The translations under genes were made by a program, and so were the position numbers. Positions 27,463 to 36,754 of a stretch of 64,000 bases of DNA are shown here, piece by piece. Every line of letters begins with the position of its first letter. Position 1 is the stretch's first letter. The stretch comes from Saprospiraceae bacterium (lineage in GTDB: Bacteria; Bacteroidota; Bacteroidia; Chitinophagales; Saprospiraceae). The notes beneath the pieces were generated by a model. It had not been told where the DNA came from, did no database searches, and saw only the letters and a list, made by a program, of their open reading frames with translations. The stretch is from positions 1 to 64,000 of the forward strand of contig JADKAS010000020.1 of the NCBI GenBank assembly GCA_016715245.1, written 5' to 3'.

Positions 27463-28146
27463 TTACTTCATGAAGAAATAATAATACACCGGTATAATGG
27501 CAAATGCCAATGGAACAACCACAGCGTATAATTTTCCTAAACCTTTGATGGCAGGAGTATATTTTTTATGGTTTAAGCCCAAAGTCTGGAATGCGCTCTG
27601 AAATCCATGCCAAAGGTGGAAGGACAATGCCAGCAGACCGATAAGATAGGCTGCCACAATCCACCATTCCTGATAAGCAACAGCTACCCGCCCATATAAG
27701 TTTTTAACGGTCTGATCGTCATAAGTTACCATATCCAGCTGGTCAGTAAATTTCATTTTAAACCAGAAATCACCCATATGAAGAAGAAGAAAAGCTAAAA
27801 TTAATATTCCCAGTAATGCCATATTTTTTGAAGCCCATGTTGTTTCAGGAGATCTCTGAACGGCATATTTTGTTCCTTTGCTGTTGGAGTTGAACCGGGC
27901 TATAAGCAAACCTAAGACGGCGTGTAAAAGAATAAAAAAGTAAAGCCCGTAGGAAACAAACTTGATAAGGGGATTGGTGACCATAAATTCTGTGTAAAGA
28001 TTGAAGGCTTTACCTCCGTCGTCCTTCAAAAGTTGCAGATTTCCTATTAAGTGAACTACCAGAAACAAAATCAAGAACAAACCCGTAAGGCTCATTATGA
28101 TTTTTTTGCCGATGCCCGACGAAAAAAACTGGACTAACCATGACAT
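27463..28146 (-). CDS. sdhC: Succinate dehydrogenase cytochrome b subunit (B-type, single anchor)
   Basis: The 227-residue protein has five membrane helices (about residues 13-34, 59-80, 104-124, 157-177 and 201-223). His residues in several helices ([32 protein letters not shown]) are the expected ligands of two b hemes. One fused membrane subunit is typical of B-type succinate:menaquinone reductases of Bacteroidota. It is first in the sdhCAB operon, with a good promoter upstream and sdhA after an 11-base gap. It reduces menaquinone, which fits the mqnA gene elsewhere in the window. Confidence 0.95.
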   Translation of the reverse strand: MSWLVQFFSSGIGKKIIMSLTGLFLILFLVVHLIGNLQLLKDDGGKAFNLYTEFMVTNPLIKFVSYGLYFFILLHAVLGLLIARFNSNSKGTKYAVQRSPETTWASKNMALLGILILAFLLLHMGDFWFKMKFTDQLDMVTYDDQTVKNLYGRVAVAYQEWWIVAAYLIGLLALSFHLWHGFQSAFQTLGLNHKKYTPAIKGLGKLYAVVVPLAFAIIPVYYYFFMK

Positions 28147-28171
28147 AATGTAAGTCGTTTTGGTGAAGATG

Positions 28172-28204
28172 CAAATTTATTACTTAAATGGCCATTTTTC
28201 CAAA
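28172..28204 (-). promoter_or_regulatory. Promoter of sdhCAB
   Basis: On the minus strand TTTG (28201-28204) is followed after 21 bases by TAAATTTG (28172-28179), a full match to the Bacteroidota vegetative promoter. The leader to the sdhC ATG is about 20 bases. Confidence 0.65.
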
Positions 28205-28382
28205 TATAGGATGTTAATAAACCTTATTTAGAATTTGTCTAACAAAATATTTAATCAACCAGTCGATTTTCTTGTAGTTACATGAGTCATGAATTTTTAT
28301 ATTGAATTAATTATCAAAATTATTTTATATCAATGATTAAAAAAAAATAGAAATAAACATACCTTTGAAATAAAATAATTTT

Positions 28383-29003
28383 ATGTTTTTTAGTGAAGGA
28401 AGTGAACTCAGAGAACAAAAATTCAGAAGTTTGTGTGCTGCTTTTCAAGATAAATATTTGGGTTCCGACGAATTCGGTGTGCACGCTTACCTAAAATATT
28501 TCAAAGTACATCATAGAAACGGAAAAATCACTCATTTGTGTTTTTCCTCTTCTGATATGAATGACACTAATACCTATTTATTTGATTATAAATATTCTAT
28601 CCAGGCAGGCAATGCCAGAAAAGTGGTAAAACAAACCATTTTTTTAGTGTTGGATAGAAATATGTTTTTGCCAATATTCGCTATGAAACCCGAACATTTG
28701 GGACACAAAATTGGCGCATATTTTGGATGGGAAGACATTGATTTTGAAACCAGCCCCGAATTTTCTAACAAATACCACCTGACCGGTGATGACGAAGGTT
28801 GGATTCGCGATAATTTTAAAGATACCGTTTTATCATTCTTTTCAAAATCAAGTGGGTGGCATGTGGAAGCAGCCAACCACTTCATGATTTTTTATGCGCA
28901 TAATACCTTGATTCCCGAAAATATTCTCTTCGATTTTTATAAAATGGGAAACCATGTTCATACGCTTTTTAAAGAAAGCCAAAAAGAACTGGGTAAAATA
29001 TAA
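28383..29003 (+). CDS. Uncharacterised cytoplasmic protein
   Basis: I do not recognise this 206-residue protein. It has no signal peptide or membrane helix. The first half is mixed alpha/beta (KYFKVHHRNGKITHLCF, ARKVVKQTIFLVLD), and the second has an acidic segment (LTGDDEGWIRDNF) followed by amphipathic helices ending in NHVHTLFKESQ. A TACCTTTG (28360-28367) about 16 bases before the ATG is a likely -7 element. It stands alone between divergent sdh and a convergent CBS gene. The arrangement F-x-x-K-Y-H-L-x-G-D-D-E recalls a few conserved Bacteroidota hypothetical proteins of unknown role. Confidence 0.65.
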   Translation: MFFSEGSELREQKFRSLCAAFQDKYLGSDEFGVHAYLKYFKVHHRNGKITHLCFSSSDMNDTNTYLFDYKYSIQAGNARKVVKQTIFLVLDRNMFLPIFAMKPEHLGHKIGAYFGWEDIDFETSPEFSNKYHLTGDDEGWIRDNFKDTVLSFFSKSSGWHVEAANHFMIFYAHNTLIPENILFDFYKMGNHVHTLFKESQKELGKI

Positions 29004-29021
29004 ATACCAGATGGTCAATTA

Positions 29022-29447
29022 TCAGACATAGGCAAACTCTTCCTGATACAATATAGGTATGGGATATTCTTCCCTAAAGGCGCATTTAATGACATGGAAA
29101 GAGGTGACCACACCTTTTAATTTATGGTTGAGGTTTACCACAGGCAGGTTTTTAAACCTTTTATCTGCAAAAAGTTCTGCAGCAGTACCTACTTTATCTT
29201 TTGGTGTAATCCGAATTATTTTTGTTGTCATGACTTCACCCACAAGCGCGTTGGAAAGATGATTTTTTTCAGCTTTTAATAAATCGTAAGAAGTTATCAT
29301 TCCCAACAATTTGTTATCATCTGATACTACCGGCATTTGTTGTAAATTCTGTGTTGTCATAAGGGCAAAAATCTCATTAAGAGATTGATTTGCTTTGGCA
29401 ACAATCGGATTTTTCGTCATAATGTTGCGTACTTCTTCATTCATCAT
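29022..29447 (-). CDS. CBS-domain pair protein
   Basis: The 141-residue protein is essentially two CBS motifs: residues 5-58 (VRNIMTKNPIVAKANQSLNE, then PVVSDDNKLLGMITSYDLLK) and 68-125 (VMTTKIIRITPKD, then LPVVNLNHKLKGVVTSFHVI). Stand-alone CBS pairs bind adenine nucleotides such as AMP or S-adenosylmethionine and act as energy or ligand sensors. No enzyme or channel domain is attached and no partner is obvious; the gene is monocistronic. It is convergent with the preceding gene, with an 18-base gap. Confidence 0.9.
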   Translation of the reverse strand: MMNEEVRNIMTKNPIVAKANQSLNEIFALMTTQNLQQMPVVSDDNKLLGMITSYDLLKAEKNHLSNALVGEVMTTKIIRITPKDKVGTAAELFADKRFKNLPVVNLNHKLKGVVTSFHVIKCAFREEYPIPILYQEEFAYV

Positions 29448-29664
29448 GGTAATGCTATTTTAAGGTTAAAAAAATAATTGTAAAAATCAAATTTCCTTAG
29501 CGAAGAAGTAATACATTTTATGTATAAGGGGTTAACGAAAATATTGTACTTATAGTTCCTTACTTAATAATAAATTTTTATAATTTTTGAAATAAAGGTG
29601 GATAATCGTCTTTAAGGACAACATTTCAAAATTTAATATAACTGACAATATATTTGAACACCAT

Positions 29665-30879
29665 TTATTGTTTTGATGTCATTGCCCTTGCAGCAATAAA
29701 TCCCCCTGTCCAGGCTGCCTGAAAATTGAACCCTCCCGTGACGGCATCAATATCAATGACCTCCCCTGCCATATACAATCCGGGATGAAGTTTACTTTCA
29801 AAGGTTTTAAAATTTATTTGGGAAAGGGAAATGCCCCCGGCAGTGACAAATTCTTCTTTAAAAGTGGTTTTACCTTGCACCCTGAAGTTTTTGTTTTTTA
29901 GTTGTTTTATAATATCGTTCACTTCATTTTTAGTAAGTGAAGCCCAGTTTTTTTCCTTATCCGTCAAAACTTCTTCCATCAGAAATTGCCACAACCTTGT
30001 TGGAATTCCAAATTGTGGATTGGCACTGACCTTTTTTTTGGCATGGGTTTCTTTTAGAGTGCTGATATAATTTTCAGATATATCAGGGATCCAGTCTACA
30101 ATAGCCGTAAAATCGTAATTTTTTGAAGCCAGTAAAGTAGCTCCCCATGCTGATGCTTTCAATACCGCCGGGCCACTTAATCCCCAATGTGTAATCAATA
30201 TTGGACCGTTGGTTTCTATTTTGGAATCAGCCAGCCGAATTACCGCATTGGTAACCACTAGTCCCATTAATTTTGTGATGGGATGAGAGGGTAAGTTGAA
30301 CGTAAAAAGGGAAGGGCAAGGAGGAACAATTTGATAACCTTTTGATTCCATCATTTTCCAGATAAAGGGACTGCTGCCCGTCGCCAGCATCATTTTATGT
30401 GCATAAAAAATAGTCTCGTTACTGATGATTTCAAAAGAAAATGTACCCTCAGGATGATGAATAAAATCTTTGACTTTACAGTTGTTTATAATCCTGATTC
30501 CATACTCACGGCAAAGTTTCAGGAAACACTGGATGATAGTATCTGAAGTATTACTCACAGGAAACATACATCCATCAGGTTCTGTGTACAATTTTACACC
30601 GTGGTGTTCAAACCATTTCACGGTGTCATTTGCGCCCAAAACATGGAAAGGTCCAAGAAGTTCCTTTTTTCCTCTCGGATAATAATTTGTCAATAATTTC
30701 GGGTCAAAGCAGGCATGGGTGGCATTACATCTACCTCCTCCGGATATCCTCACTTTGTTCAGAACCTCTTTGGATTGTTCAATGATGGTTACTGTTACAT
30801 CCGGATTCATTATTTTGGCGTTGATGGCAGCAAAAAATCCTGCTGCTCCACCTCCTATGATGATGATGTCCTGATGAAT
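29665..30879 (-). CDS. YhiN/HI0933-family flavoprotein (NAD(P)/FAD-dependent oxidoreductase)
   Basis: The family match is clear: K-V-R-I-S-G-G-G-R-C-N-A-T-H, YYPRGKKELLGPF, G-G-I-S-L-S-Q-I and the late G-E-V-I-D-I-D-A-V-T-G-G-F-N-F-Q-A-A. The FAD-binding sequence IIIIGGGAAGFFAAI lies upstream of the first ATG (30810), in the same frame, so the real protein begins near 30879. No ATG, GTG or TTG exists in frame there; ATT at 30879 (preceding H-Q-D-I-I-I-I) is the best position for a start. Either an unusual start codon is used or the start was lost by mutation or error. The enzyme class acts on unknown substrates, possibly modified nucleosides. It ends the minus-strand housekeeping run. Confidence 0.85.
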   Translation of the reverse strand: MHQDIIIIGGGAAGFFAAINAKIMNPDVTVTIIEQSKEVLNKVRISGGGRCNATHACFDPKLLTNYYPRGKKELLGPFHVLGANDTVKWFEHHGVKLYTEPDGCMFPVSNTSDTIIQCFLKLCREYGIRIINNCKVKDFIHHPEGTFSFEIISNETIFYAHKMMLATGSSPFIWKMMESKGYQIVPPCPSLFTFNLPSHPITKLMGLVVTNAVIRLADSKIETNGPILITHWGLSGPAVLKASAWGATLLASKNYDFTAIVDWIPDISENYISTLKETHAKKKVSANPQFGIPTRLWQFLMEEVLTDKEKNWASLTKNEVNDIIKQLKNKNFRVQGKTTFKEEFVTAGGISLSQINFKTFESKLHPGLYMAGEVIDIDAVTGGFNFQAAWTGGFIAARAMTSKQ

Positions 30880-30978
30880 CGTTTGTATTGAAGGGGTGTT
30901 TTCCAGTATAAAAATTTTATCAATAATTATGTAATATTTATATTTATAATGATTAATATATTAAAATATTTTCTAATG

Positions 30979-31560
30979 TTATTTAAATAACAAATAGGTA
31001 GCAACGATTACACACAGAATCGATAAAAACATTACCCATATTTTTTGAGGTACCTTGCACCATAACACCAGAATACTGCCCATCATGAGGGATAGGGTAA
31101 CCACGAGGAGCTGACCCAGTTCCACTCCGAGATTAAAAGAAAAAAGCGGGAGTACAACATCGTTTTCTTTGCCAAGAATAGCTTTAAAATAATTAGAAAA
31201 ACCAAATCCGTGTATCAGACCAAAAAACGAGGTTAATACATAGGAGATATAGATTCCCCTGGTAAAGAGATAGGGTGTGACAGCCCTGTAGAACTGATAT
31301 AAACCGGTTATGATAATGGTGATAGGTATAAGCGTCTCGATCATATCAGGGTTGAACGAAATAATGTCCAGTGCTGCCAGCGCCAGTGTAATAGAATGCC
31401 CGACGGTAAATGCGGTAATCAGCCACACTATTTTTTTCCAGTCTCGGACGGTATAAATCGCTGTCAAAACGGAAACAAATAAAATGTGGTCATAGCCATT
31501 AAGATCAAGTATGTGATCAAATCCCAATTCAAGATAGGCTTTCCAAATCTGTGTTTCCAT
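30979..31560 (-). CDS. HupE/UreJ-family membrane protein
   Basis: The 193-residue protein has the family signature near its start (F-D-H-I-L-D-L-N-G-Y-D-H-I-L-F-V) with the His/Asp pair that probably binds nickel or cobalt, then about six membrane helices including TAFTVGHSITLALAAL and FGLIHGFGFSNYF. In other bacteria the family imports nickel for hydrogenase or urease, or accompanies metal or carboxypeptidase-regulatory modules. No hydrogenase or urease gene is present here. It begins five bases after tmk, in a housekeeping operon. Confidence 0.85.
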   Translation of the reverse strand: METQIWKAYLELGFDHILDLNGYDHILFVSVLTAIYTVRDWKKIVWLITAFTVGHSITLALAALDIISFNPDMIETLIPITIIITGLYQFYRAVTPYLFTRGIYISYVLTSFFGLIHGFGFSNYFKAILGKENDVVLPLFSFNLGVELGQLLVVTLSLMMGSILVLWCKVPQKIWVMFLSILCVIVATYLLFK

Positions 31561-31565
31561 ACCGT

Positions 31566-32180
31566 TTACTCCATGTTTTTAAATAGAGACCAGATTTCTT
31601 CTGCAATTTCGTCTGCGCTACGGTTTCCGTCCACCATCATTATATTTTCTCTGTCTTTCATTTGGTCAAAGGCCAACAAATATTGATTTCTTACTCTTAT
31701 CAGATTGTCCAGGGTTTCATACATTTCAATATGCGTCCGATTGTTATGGATGCGTTTAAGGCAAATTTCAGGATTTACATCAATAAAAATGTGCAGGTCT
31801 GCCTTACCTTTGGATACAGCCATACGATTGGCTTCCATTACCCATGTCATGTCTACATGAACACCATGATAGGCATAAGAAGAAAAATAGTATCTATCCG
31901 TGAGAACATGTTTTGTTTCAAGCATTTTTAACATGCCATGTTCGGGATGAAGCAAATGGTCCAGTCTGTCGGCCACAAACAGTCCTGCTATTGTTTCCTG
32001 TGATGCTTCATATCTGTAGCTAAACACATCCCTGATCAACTTTCCGATGTAATTGTCGGTGGGCTCAAAAGTTGTATAGACATCTTCTCCGTTTCCCTTT
32101 ATTTTTTCGGCTAGTTTTTTTATTTGAGTGCTTTTTCCACTGCCATCAATTCCCTCAAATGCAATCAGTTTATTTGTCAT
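31566..32180 (-). CDS. tmk: Thymidylate kinase
   Basis: The 204-residue protein phosphorylates dTMP to dTDP. The P-loop is F-E-G-I-D-G-S-G-K-S-T-Q near the N-terminus. The D-R-Y-x-x-S-S motif (LTDRYYFSSYAYHG) that follows the substrate-binding strand is present, as is the D-V-N-P-E-I-C-L-K-R segment before the LID. Length is normal for the family. It lies 50 bases downstream of pyrF, so two pyrimidine-nucleotide genes are adjacent and probably co-transcribed. Confidence 0.96.
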   Translation of the reverse strand: MTNKLIAFEGIDGSGKSTQIKKLAEKIKGNGEDVYTTFEPTDNYIGKLIRDVFSYRYEASQETIAGLFVADRLDHLLHPEHGMLKMLETKHVLTDRYYFSSYAYHGVHVDMTWVMEANRMAVSKGKADLHIFIDVNPEICLKRIHNNRTHIEMYETLDNLIRVRNQYLLAFDQMKDRENIMMVDGNRSADEIAEEIWSLFKNME

Positions 32181-32229
32181 TTTTGTGTGTCAGGTAAAAG
32201 TTGAGCAATCAGAAATGGATTAGGTAGAA

Positions 32230-33036
32230 TTAAACAGAAATTTTTCCGGATAAAATATTTGCATATAGTTTTGTTTTTTCTCTTGCCGTTTCAGCAAAAT
32301 CATGCCCGTTTCCGGCATACAAAATATCCCTTGATACATTAATTAAAAGTCCGCAATTTTTATTTTGGCCTTTTTCCATAATGGATTCGGCATCTCCTCC
32401 CTGAGCACCTACACCGGGTACCAGTAAAAAATGGTCCGGCACTTTCTTCCTGATTTGGGAAAAATCATCTGCATGGGTAGCACCTACAACAAACATTAGG
32501 TTATGAATATTTCCCCAGGTGGAAACCTTTTCAAAAACATGTTCATATAAAGATTTTCCTTCAAAAGTAAGTCTTTGAAAATCATTACTTCCCTTATTTG
32601 ACGTCAGGCCCAGGACAATTACCCATTTATCTTTATAATTGAGAAAGGGAGTAACTGAATCTTCTCCCATATATGGAGCTACAGTGACAGCATCAAATTG
32701 GTAATATTCAAAAAATGTCCGGGCATACATTTCACTGGTATTTCCAATATCACCTCTTTTGGCGTCTGCAATGGTAAAAAGATTTTCCGGAATAACTTCC
32801 ATGGTTTTTTCCAGTGATTCCCATCCTTTAGGCCCCATGGATTCATAAAAGGCGATATTGGGTTTATAGGCAACACATAAATCATGTGTAGCTTCAATGA
32901 TTATTTTATTAAAAGTAAAAACCGGATCTTTTTCTTTCAGAAGAAATTGAGGTATTTTTTTGATATCTGTATCCAGGCCGATACAGAGATTTGTTTTTTT
33001 TGTTCTGATTTGGTGAACCAATTCATGATAGTTCAT
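32230..33036 (-). CDS. pyrF: Orotidine-5'-phosphate decarboxylase
   Basis: The 268-residue protein makes UMP from OMP. It is of the longer type 2 class, with L-C-I-G-L-D-T-D near the N-terminus, the catalytic segment [15 protein letters not shown] (Asp-Lys-Asp network), SVTPFL and the phosphate-binding [15 protein letters not shown]. It is cytoplasmic. It is followed by tmk after 50 bases and preceded by the NifU-like gene at a distance of about 130 bases. Confidence 0.96.
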   Translation of the reverse strand: MNYHELVHQIRTKKTNLCIGLDTDIKKIPQFLLKEKDPVFTFNKIIIEATHDLCVAYKPNIAFYESMGPKGWESLEKTMEVIPENLFTIADAKRGDIGNTSEMYARTFFEYYQFDAVTVAPYMGEDSVTPFLNYKDKWVIVLGLTSNKGSNDFQRLTFEGKSLYEHVFEKVSTWGNIHNLMFVVGATHADDFSQIRKKVPDHFLLVPGVGAQGGDAESIMEKGQNKNCGLLINVSRDILYAGNGHDFAETAREKTKLYANILSGKISV

Positions 33037-33162
33037 CGTCCGGTTATTTTTTAAGTAAGGGTCTTTGCTGGAAAAACAAAATAATATAGATAAACAAATC
33101 TTACCAAAACCCTGAAAACATTATTTTTGGGAAAAAACCAACACAAATCCGAAGATTAAAAA

Positions 33163-33426
33163 TTACTGAAGTGCCTTAAAATCATTTACAGCCACTACTT
33201 CTTTAATAGAAGGTATTCTGGATTTTACTGCCTGTTCAACCCCGGCTTTCATGGTCATTTCTGACATGGAACAAAAGGCACAATTGCCCAACCATTTAAT
33301 TTTTACAACCAGGTCTTCGGTGATTTCAACTATTTCAATATTTCCACCGTCTACTGCAAGGTGGGGCCTAATTTCATCTAAAGCCTCATTGACTTTATCC
33401 AACATTTTTGAGTCTATGGTTATCAT
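33163..33426 (-). CDS. NifU-like Fe-S cluster scaffold domain protein
   Basis: The 87-residue protein is a single C-terminal NifU domain: LDEIRPHLAVDGGNIEIVEI followed by L-G-N-C-A-F-C-S-M-S, whose C-x-x-C holds a [4Fe-4S] cluster between two subunits. It acts as scaffold or carrier in iron-sulfur protein maturation. The Mrp-type ATPase gene, another Fe-S carrier, is directly upstream (82-base gap), which supports a joint role. Confidence 0.93.
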   Translation of the reverse strand: MITIDSKMLDKVNEALDEIRPHLAVDGGNIEIVEITEDLVVKIKWLGNCAFCSMSEMTMKAGVEQAVKSRIPSIKEVVAVNDFKALQ

Positions 33427-33508
33427 ACGACAAAGGTAAAAAAAAATGCTTTAATATGGCGTTTTTACGCTGGAATCTTATTTAAATCTGTTTTTGGATT
33501 GTAATGGT

Positions 33509-34600
33509 TTAATTTTCTACTTTTACAATTCTTGTTGGTTCCATTACTTCATTTCTGATATGTACTTGCCTGACAAGATTGTCGGCAATGCGGGAAAATT
33601 CTACCTGCATGATACCTTCATTGTGAAGGGCCACGGGTTTTCCCTCATCTCCTCCTTCCCTGACACCCTGAACCAGTGGGATTTGGCCCAAAAGAACACT
33701 ATCTGCCAGTTCCGCCAGTTTTTTTCCTCCTCCCTGTCCGAATATGTAATATTTATTGTCAGGCAATTCTTTTGGTGTAAACCAACTCATATTTTCAACA
33801 ACACCGACAATCGGTACCTGAATGTTAGGCAACAAAAACATATTCATCGCCTTAATGGCGTCAATAACGGCGACCTCCTGTGGGGTTGTAACCATTACCG
33901 CTCCGGTCACAGGAATAGTTTGGACCAAAGTAAGCTGTATATCTCCGGTTCCGGGAGGAAGGTCAATGACAAGATAGTCAAGTTCTGGCCACAAACAATC
34001 CATGATAAATTGTTTGATAAGTCCACCCAATCTGGGCCCCCTCAGCACAACAGCCTGTTCAGGTTCCACGATAAAGCCGATGGACATCACATAAATTCCA
34101 TGGGCTTCAAGAGGAATTATTTTATGTTTTCCATATAATGATTCTACTTTGGGTCTCTGACCTTGTAAACCCAGCATAGTGGGAATCGAAGGGCCATACA
34201 GGTCGGCATCAATCAGTCCGACCCTGAATCCTTTTTTCATCAATGAGATGGCGAGATTTACGGCAACGGTAGATTTACCTACACCCCCTTTACCTGAGGC
34301 AATAGCAATAACATTTTTTACCTGAGGAAGAACACTATTGGATTCTCCTGTGTTGTCTGAGTTGATTTTTAAATGAATATGTATATTTGCGTCAGGATAA
34401 CTTTGCTGCAAAGCTTCCATACAGGCAAAGTTGAGAGACGATTTTAACTGGCTGTCATTTGTCTTCAGTACTATTGAAAATGTAATGTTATTTCCATCGA
34501 CCTGAAAATTTTCAACCATTTTTGCAGAAATGATATCTCTGCCACTTTGAGGGTCTTTAATAGTTCTCAGAATTTCAACTACCTTGTTGTGATCTATCAT
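33509..34600 (-). CDS. Mrp/ApbC-type Fe-S cluster carrier ATPase
   Basis: The 363-residue protein has an N-terminal MIP18/DUF59 domain (residues 1-85, with EILRTIKDPQSGRDI) and a C-terminal ParA-like P-loop ATPase: the deviant Walker A I-A-S-G-K-G-G-V-G-K-S-T, D-A-D-L-Y-G-P-S-I-P and L-V-I-D-L-P-P-G-T-G-D. The usual C-x-x-C near the C-terminus is not seen; the stretch reads GVVENMSWFTPKELPDNKYYIFG. It transfers iron-sulfur clusters to target enzymes. It is divergent from ribF and precedes the NifU-like gene. Confidence 0.93.
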   Translation of the reverse strand: MIDHNKVVEILRTIKDPQSGRDIISAKMVENFQVDGNNITFSIVLKTNDSQLKSSLNFACMEALQQSYPDANIHIHLKINSDNTGESNSVLPQVKNVIAIASGKGGVGKSTVAVNLAISLMKKGFRVGLIDADLYGPSIPTMLGLQGQRPKVESLYGKHKIIPLEAHGIYVMSIGFIVEPEQAVVLRGPRLGGLIKQFIMDCLWPELDYLVIDLPPGTGDIQLTLVQTIPVTGAVMVTTPQEVAVIDAIKAMNMFLLPNIQVPIVGVVENMSWFTPKELPDNKYYIFGQGGGKKLAELADSVLLGQIPLVQGVREGGDEGKPVALHNEGIMQVEFSRIADNLVRQVHIRNEVMEPTRIVKVEN

Positions 34601-34654
34601 GTTGTTAATAATATTCTAAACTCATAACATTTTTTAAGGAAATGTTGTTTTTAA

Positions 34655-34685
34655 TTGGCACTCAAATGTAGAAAAATTATCTTTG
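34655..34685 (+). promoter_or_regulatory. Promoter of ribF
   Basis: TTG (34655-34657) and TATCTTTG (34678-34685) are separated by 20 bases, a full match to the Bacteroidota promoter. The ATG at 34701 lies about 8 bases past the expected transcript start, a nearly leaderless message. Confidence 0.7.
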
Positions 34686-34700
34686 CACTGAAATTTGAAC

Positions 34701-36704
34701 ATGAACATATATCGGAATATTGATGATTTACCATCGTTTCGCAAGACTATACTGACAATAGGTTCCTTTGATGGCGTCCACCTCGGACATCAATCCATTT
34801 TAAGGAGGATGGTAACTCTGGCAAAAGAAATAGGTGGTGAAAGTGTTGTTGTAACCTTTTATCCTCACCCAAGAAATGTTGTTTTTCCCAATGACAAAAA
34901 AATATTTTTGCTCAACTCTCCTGAAGAAAAATCAGAAGAGTTTCGTAAAGCTGGAATTGACCATCTGGTGATAATCCCTTTTTCTGTTGAATTTTCTCAA
35001 CTTCATCCCAGAGAATACATAGAAAAGTTTTTACTGGCAAAATTTAATCCCGAATTCATTGTTTTGGGTTATGATCATAAATTTGGATTGAATCGCCGCG
35101 GTGATATTTCCATGCTAAAAAATTATGAAAAGGAAGGAAACTTTAAAGTTATTGAGATCAACGCCAAAGAAATTGAAAATATAACCATTTCTTCAACAAG
35201 AATCAGACAAGCCATTGAAAACGGGGATGTCCAACTGGCTTATCAATATCTGGGATATCCATACAGACTTACAGGTAAAGTAGTTTATGGAGATAAACTG
35301 GGTACTTCACTTGGCTACCCAACGGCTAATCTCAAGTTGCATTTTAAAGAAAAATTGTTGCCTTTAAATGGTGTTTATGCGGTAAAAGTAAACTATGACA
35401 ACGTTTCGTTTGACGGCATGATGTACATTGGTACACGAGCCAGTGTCTCTGATTCCGGAAATCAGGCATTGGAAGTTCATATGATGGATTTTTCAGGAAA
35501 TATTTATGGACGGGATGTAACCGTCGAGTTTATTGAATATATCAGAGAAGATATTAAGTTTGAAAAAAAGGAACAACTTGTAGAACAGATTCAGGAGGAT
35601 GAAAAAACATGCCGTGAAATTCTAAGACAATTTAATGATTTCCGGTCTTCAAAAAAAAGTAAAATCAGTGTCGTCATTCTCAATTTTAATGGTAGAGAAT
35701 ATCTGGAATCCTTCTTGCCATCTATTGCCTACAGCAATACAAAGGAAGACGTGGATATTGTTGTGATTGACAATAACTCATCTGATGACTCTGTCTCCTA
35801 CATTAAAGAGTGGCATCCTGAAATTAAAACCATTTCATTAACCAAAAATTATGGTTTTGCTGATGGTTACAATAAAGGTTTATTGACAATAGATACAGAA
35901 TACATTGTTTTGCTCAATTCAGATGTTATGGTCACAACGGGGTGGCTTGACCCTATAATTGATATGATGGAAGCCGATCCGACCATAGGCATAACACAAC
36001 CTTTGATTTTATCACTGGAGAATAAAAAACAATTTGAATACGCTGGTGCAGCAGGTGGGTATCTCGATACGCTGTCTTACCCATTTTGCAGGGGAAGGTT
36101 ATTTGATGATGTGGAAGAAAATACAGGCCAATACCAAAACAATACAGAAATATTCTGGTCAAGCGGAGCAGCCATGGTCATTAAATCAAAACTTTACCAG
36201 GATCTCGGTGGTTTTGATCCAATGTATTTTGCCCATCATGAAGAAATAGACCTTTGCTGGAGGGCGAAGAGGGCAGGGTATAAAATAATGGCATGTGGTG
36301 AAAGCAAAGTGTATCACCTCGGAGGCGGTTCCCTTTCCTACCAATCCCCTTTTAAAATGTTTTTAAACTTCAGAAACAACCTTTTTACTTTGGTAAAAAA
36401 TGAATCCATGTTTCTTTTGGTTTATAAATTGCCCATCCGACTTATTCTTGACGGAATTGCAGCCATACACTTTATGACCAAAGGACAATGGACCAATGTG
36501 ACGGCAGTCCTGAAAGCCCATGGCTATTTTTATATTTCTCTGTTTAAAGTAATTGCCACAAGACACCGCTTTACGCAAAAAATATTCAAACATCGAATCG
36601 GTCCTTATAATAGTAAAAAGTTTTACAAGAGATTAATTATATGGGATTATTTTATACTTGGCCGGAAAAAATTTTCAGATTTAAAATCAGATAATTTTGA
36701 ATAA
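34701..36704 (+). CDS. ribF: RibF (riboflavin kinase/FAD synthetase) apparently fused to a family-2 glycosyltransferase
   Basis: The start is the ATG at 34701; a TTG two codons earlier is less likely. Residues 1-170 are the FAD synthetase half (TIGSFDGVHLGHQ, S-S-T-R-I-R-Q). Residues 180-310 are riboflavin kinase (G-D-K-L-G-T-S-L-G-Y-P-T-A-N-L). From about residue 318 a GT2 enzyme follows: K-I-S-V-V-I-L-N-F-N-G, D-N-N-S-S-D-D-S, L-L-N-S-D-V-M-V, and GGFDPMYFAHHEEIDLCWRA, resembling rhamnosyltransferases. The halves meet at a run of eight A (35651-35658). With nine A, RibF would stop at once (TAA) and the GT2 would start at the overlapping ATG at 35635 as MISGLQKKSKISVV. The fusion is thus probably an artefact; two overlapping genes are expected. 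Confidence 0.88.
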   Translation: MNIYRNIDDLPSFRKTILTIGSFDGVHLGHQSILRRMVTLAKEIGGESVVVTFYPHPRNVVFPNDKKIFLLNSPEEKSEEFRKAGIDHLVIIPFSVEFSQLHPREYIEKFLLAKFNPEFIVLGYDHKFGLNRRGDISMLKNYEKEGNFKVIEINAKEIENITISSTRIRQAIENGDVQLAYQYLGYPYRLTGKVVYGDKLGTSLGYPTANLKLHFKEKLLPLNGVYAVKVNYDNVSFDGMMYIGTRASVSDSGNQALEVHMMDFSGNIYGRDVTVEFIEYIREDIKFEKKEQLVEQIQEDEKTCREILRQFNDFRSSKKSKISVVILNFNGREYLESFLPSIAYSNTKEDVDIVVIDNNSSDDSVSYIKEWHPEIKTISLTKNYGFADGYNKGLLTIDTEYIVLLNSDVMVTTGWLDPIIDMMEADPTIGITQPLILSLENKKQFEYAGAAGGYLDTLSYPFCRGRLFDDVEENTGQYQNNTEIFWSSGAAMVIKSKLYQDLGGFDPMYFAHHEEIDLCWRAKRAGYKIMACGESKVYHLGGGSLSYQSPFKMFLNFRNNLFTLVKNESMFLLVYKLPIRLILDGIAAIHFMTKGQWTNVTAVLKAHGYFYISLFKVIATRHRFTQKIFKHRIGPYNSKKFYKRLIIWDYFILGRKKFSDLKSDNFE

Positions 36705-36754
36705 TATTTTCCTTTTTTTGGCAAAGTTTATTTTAATAATGTATAAGTATAATC

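Noticed and set aside
33494..34138. A 214-residue plus-strand frame opposite the Mrp gene.
   Set aside because: The minus-strand Mrp protein has full family motifs; the opposite frame has none.
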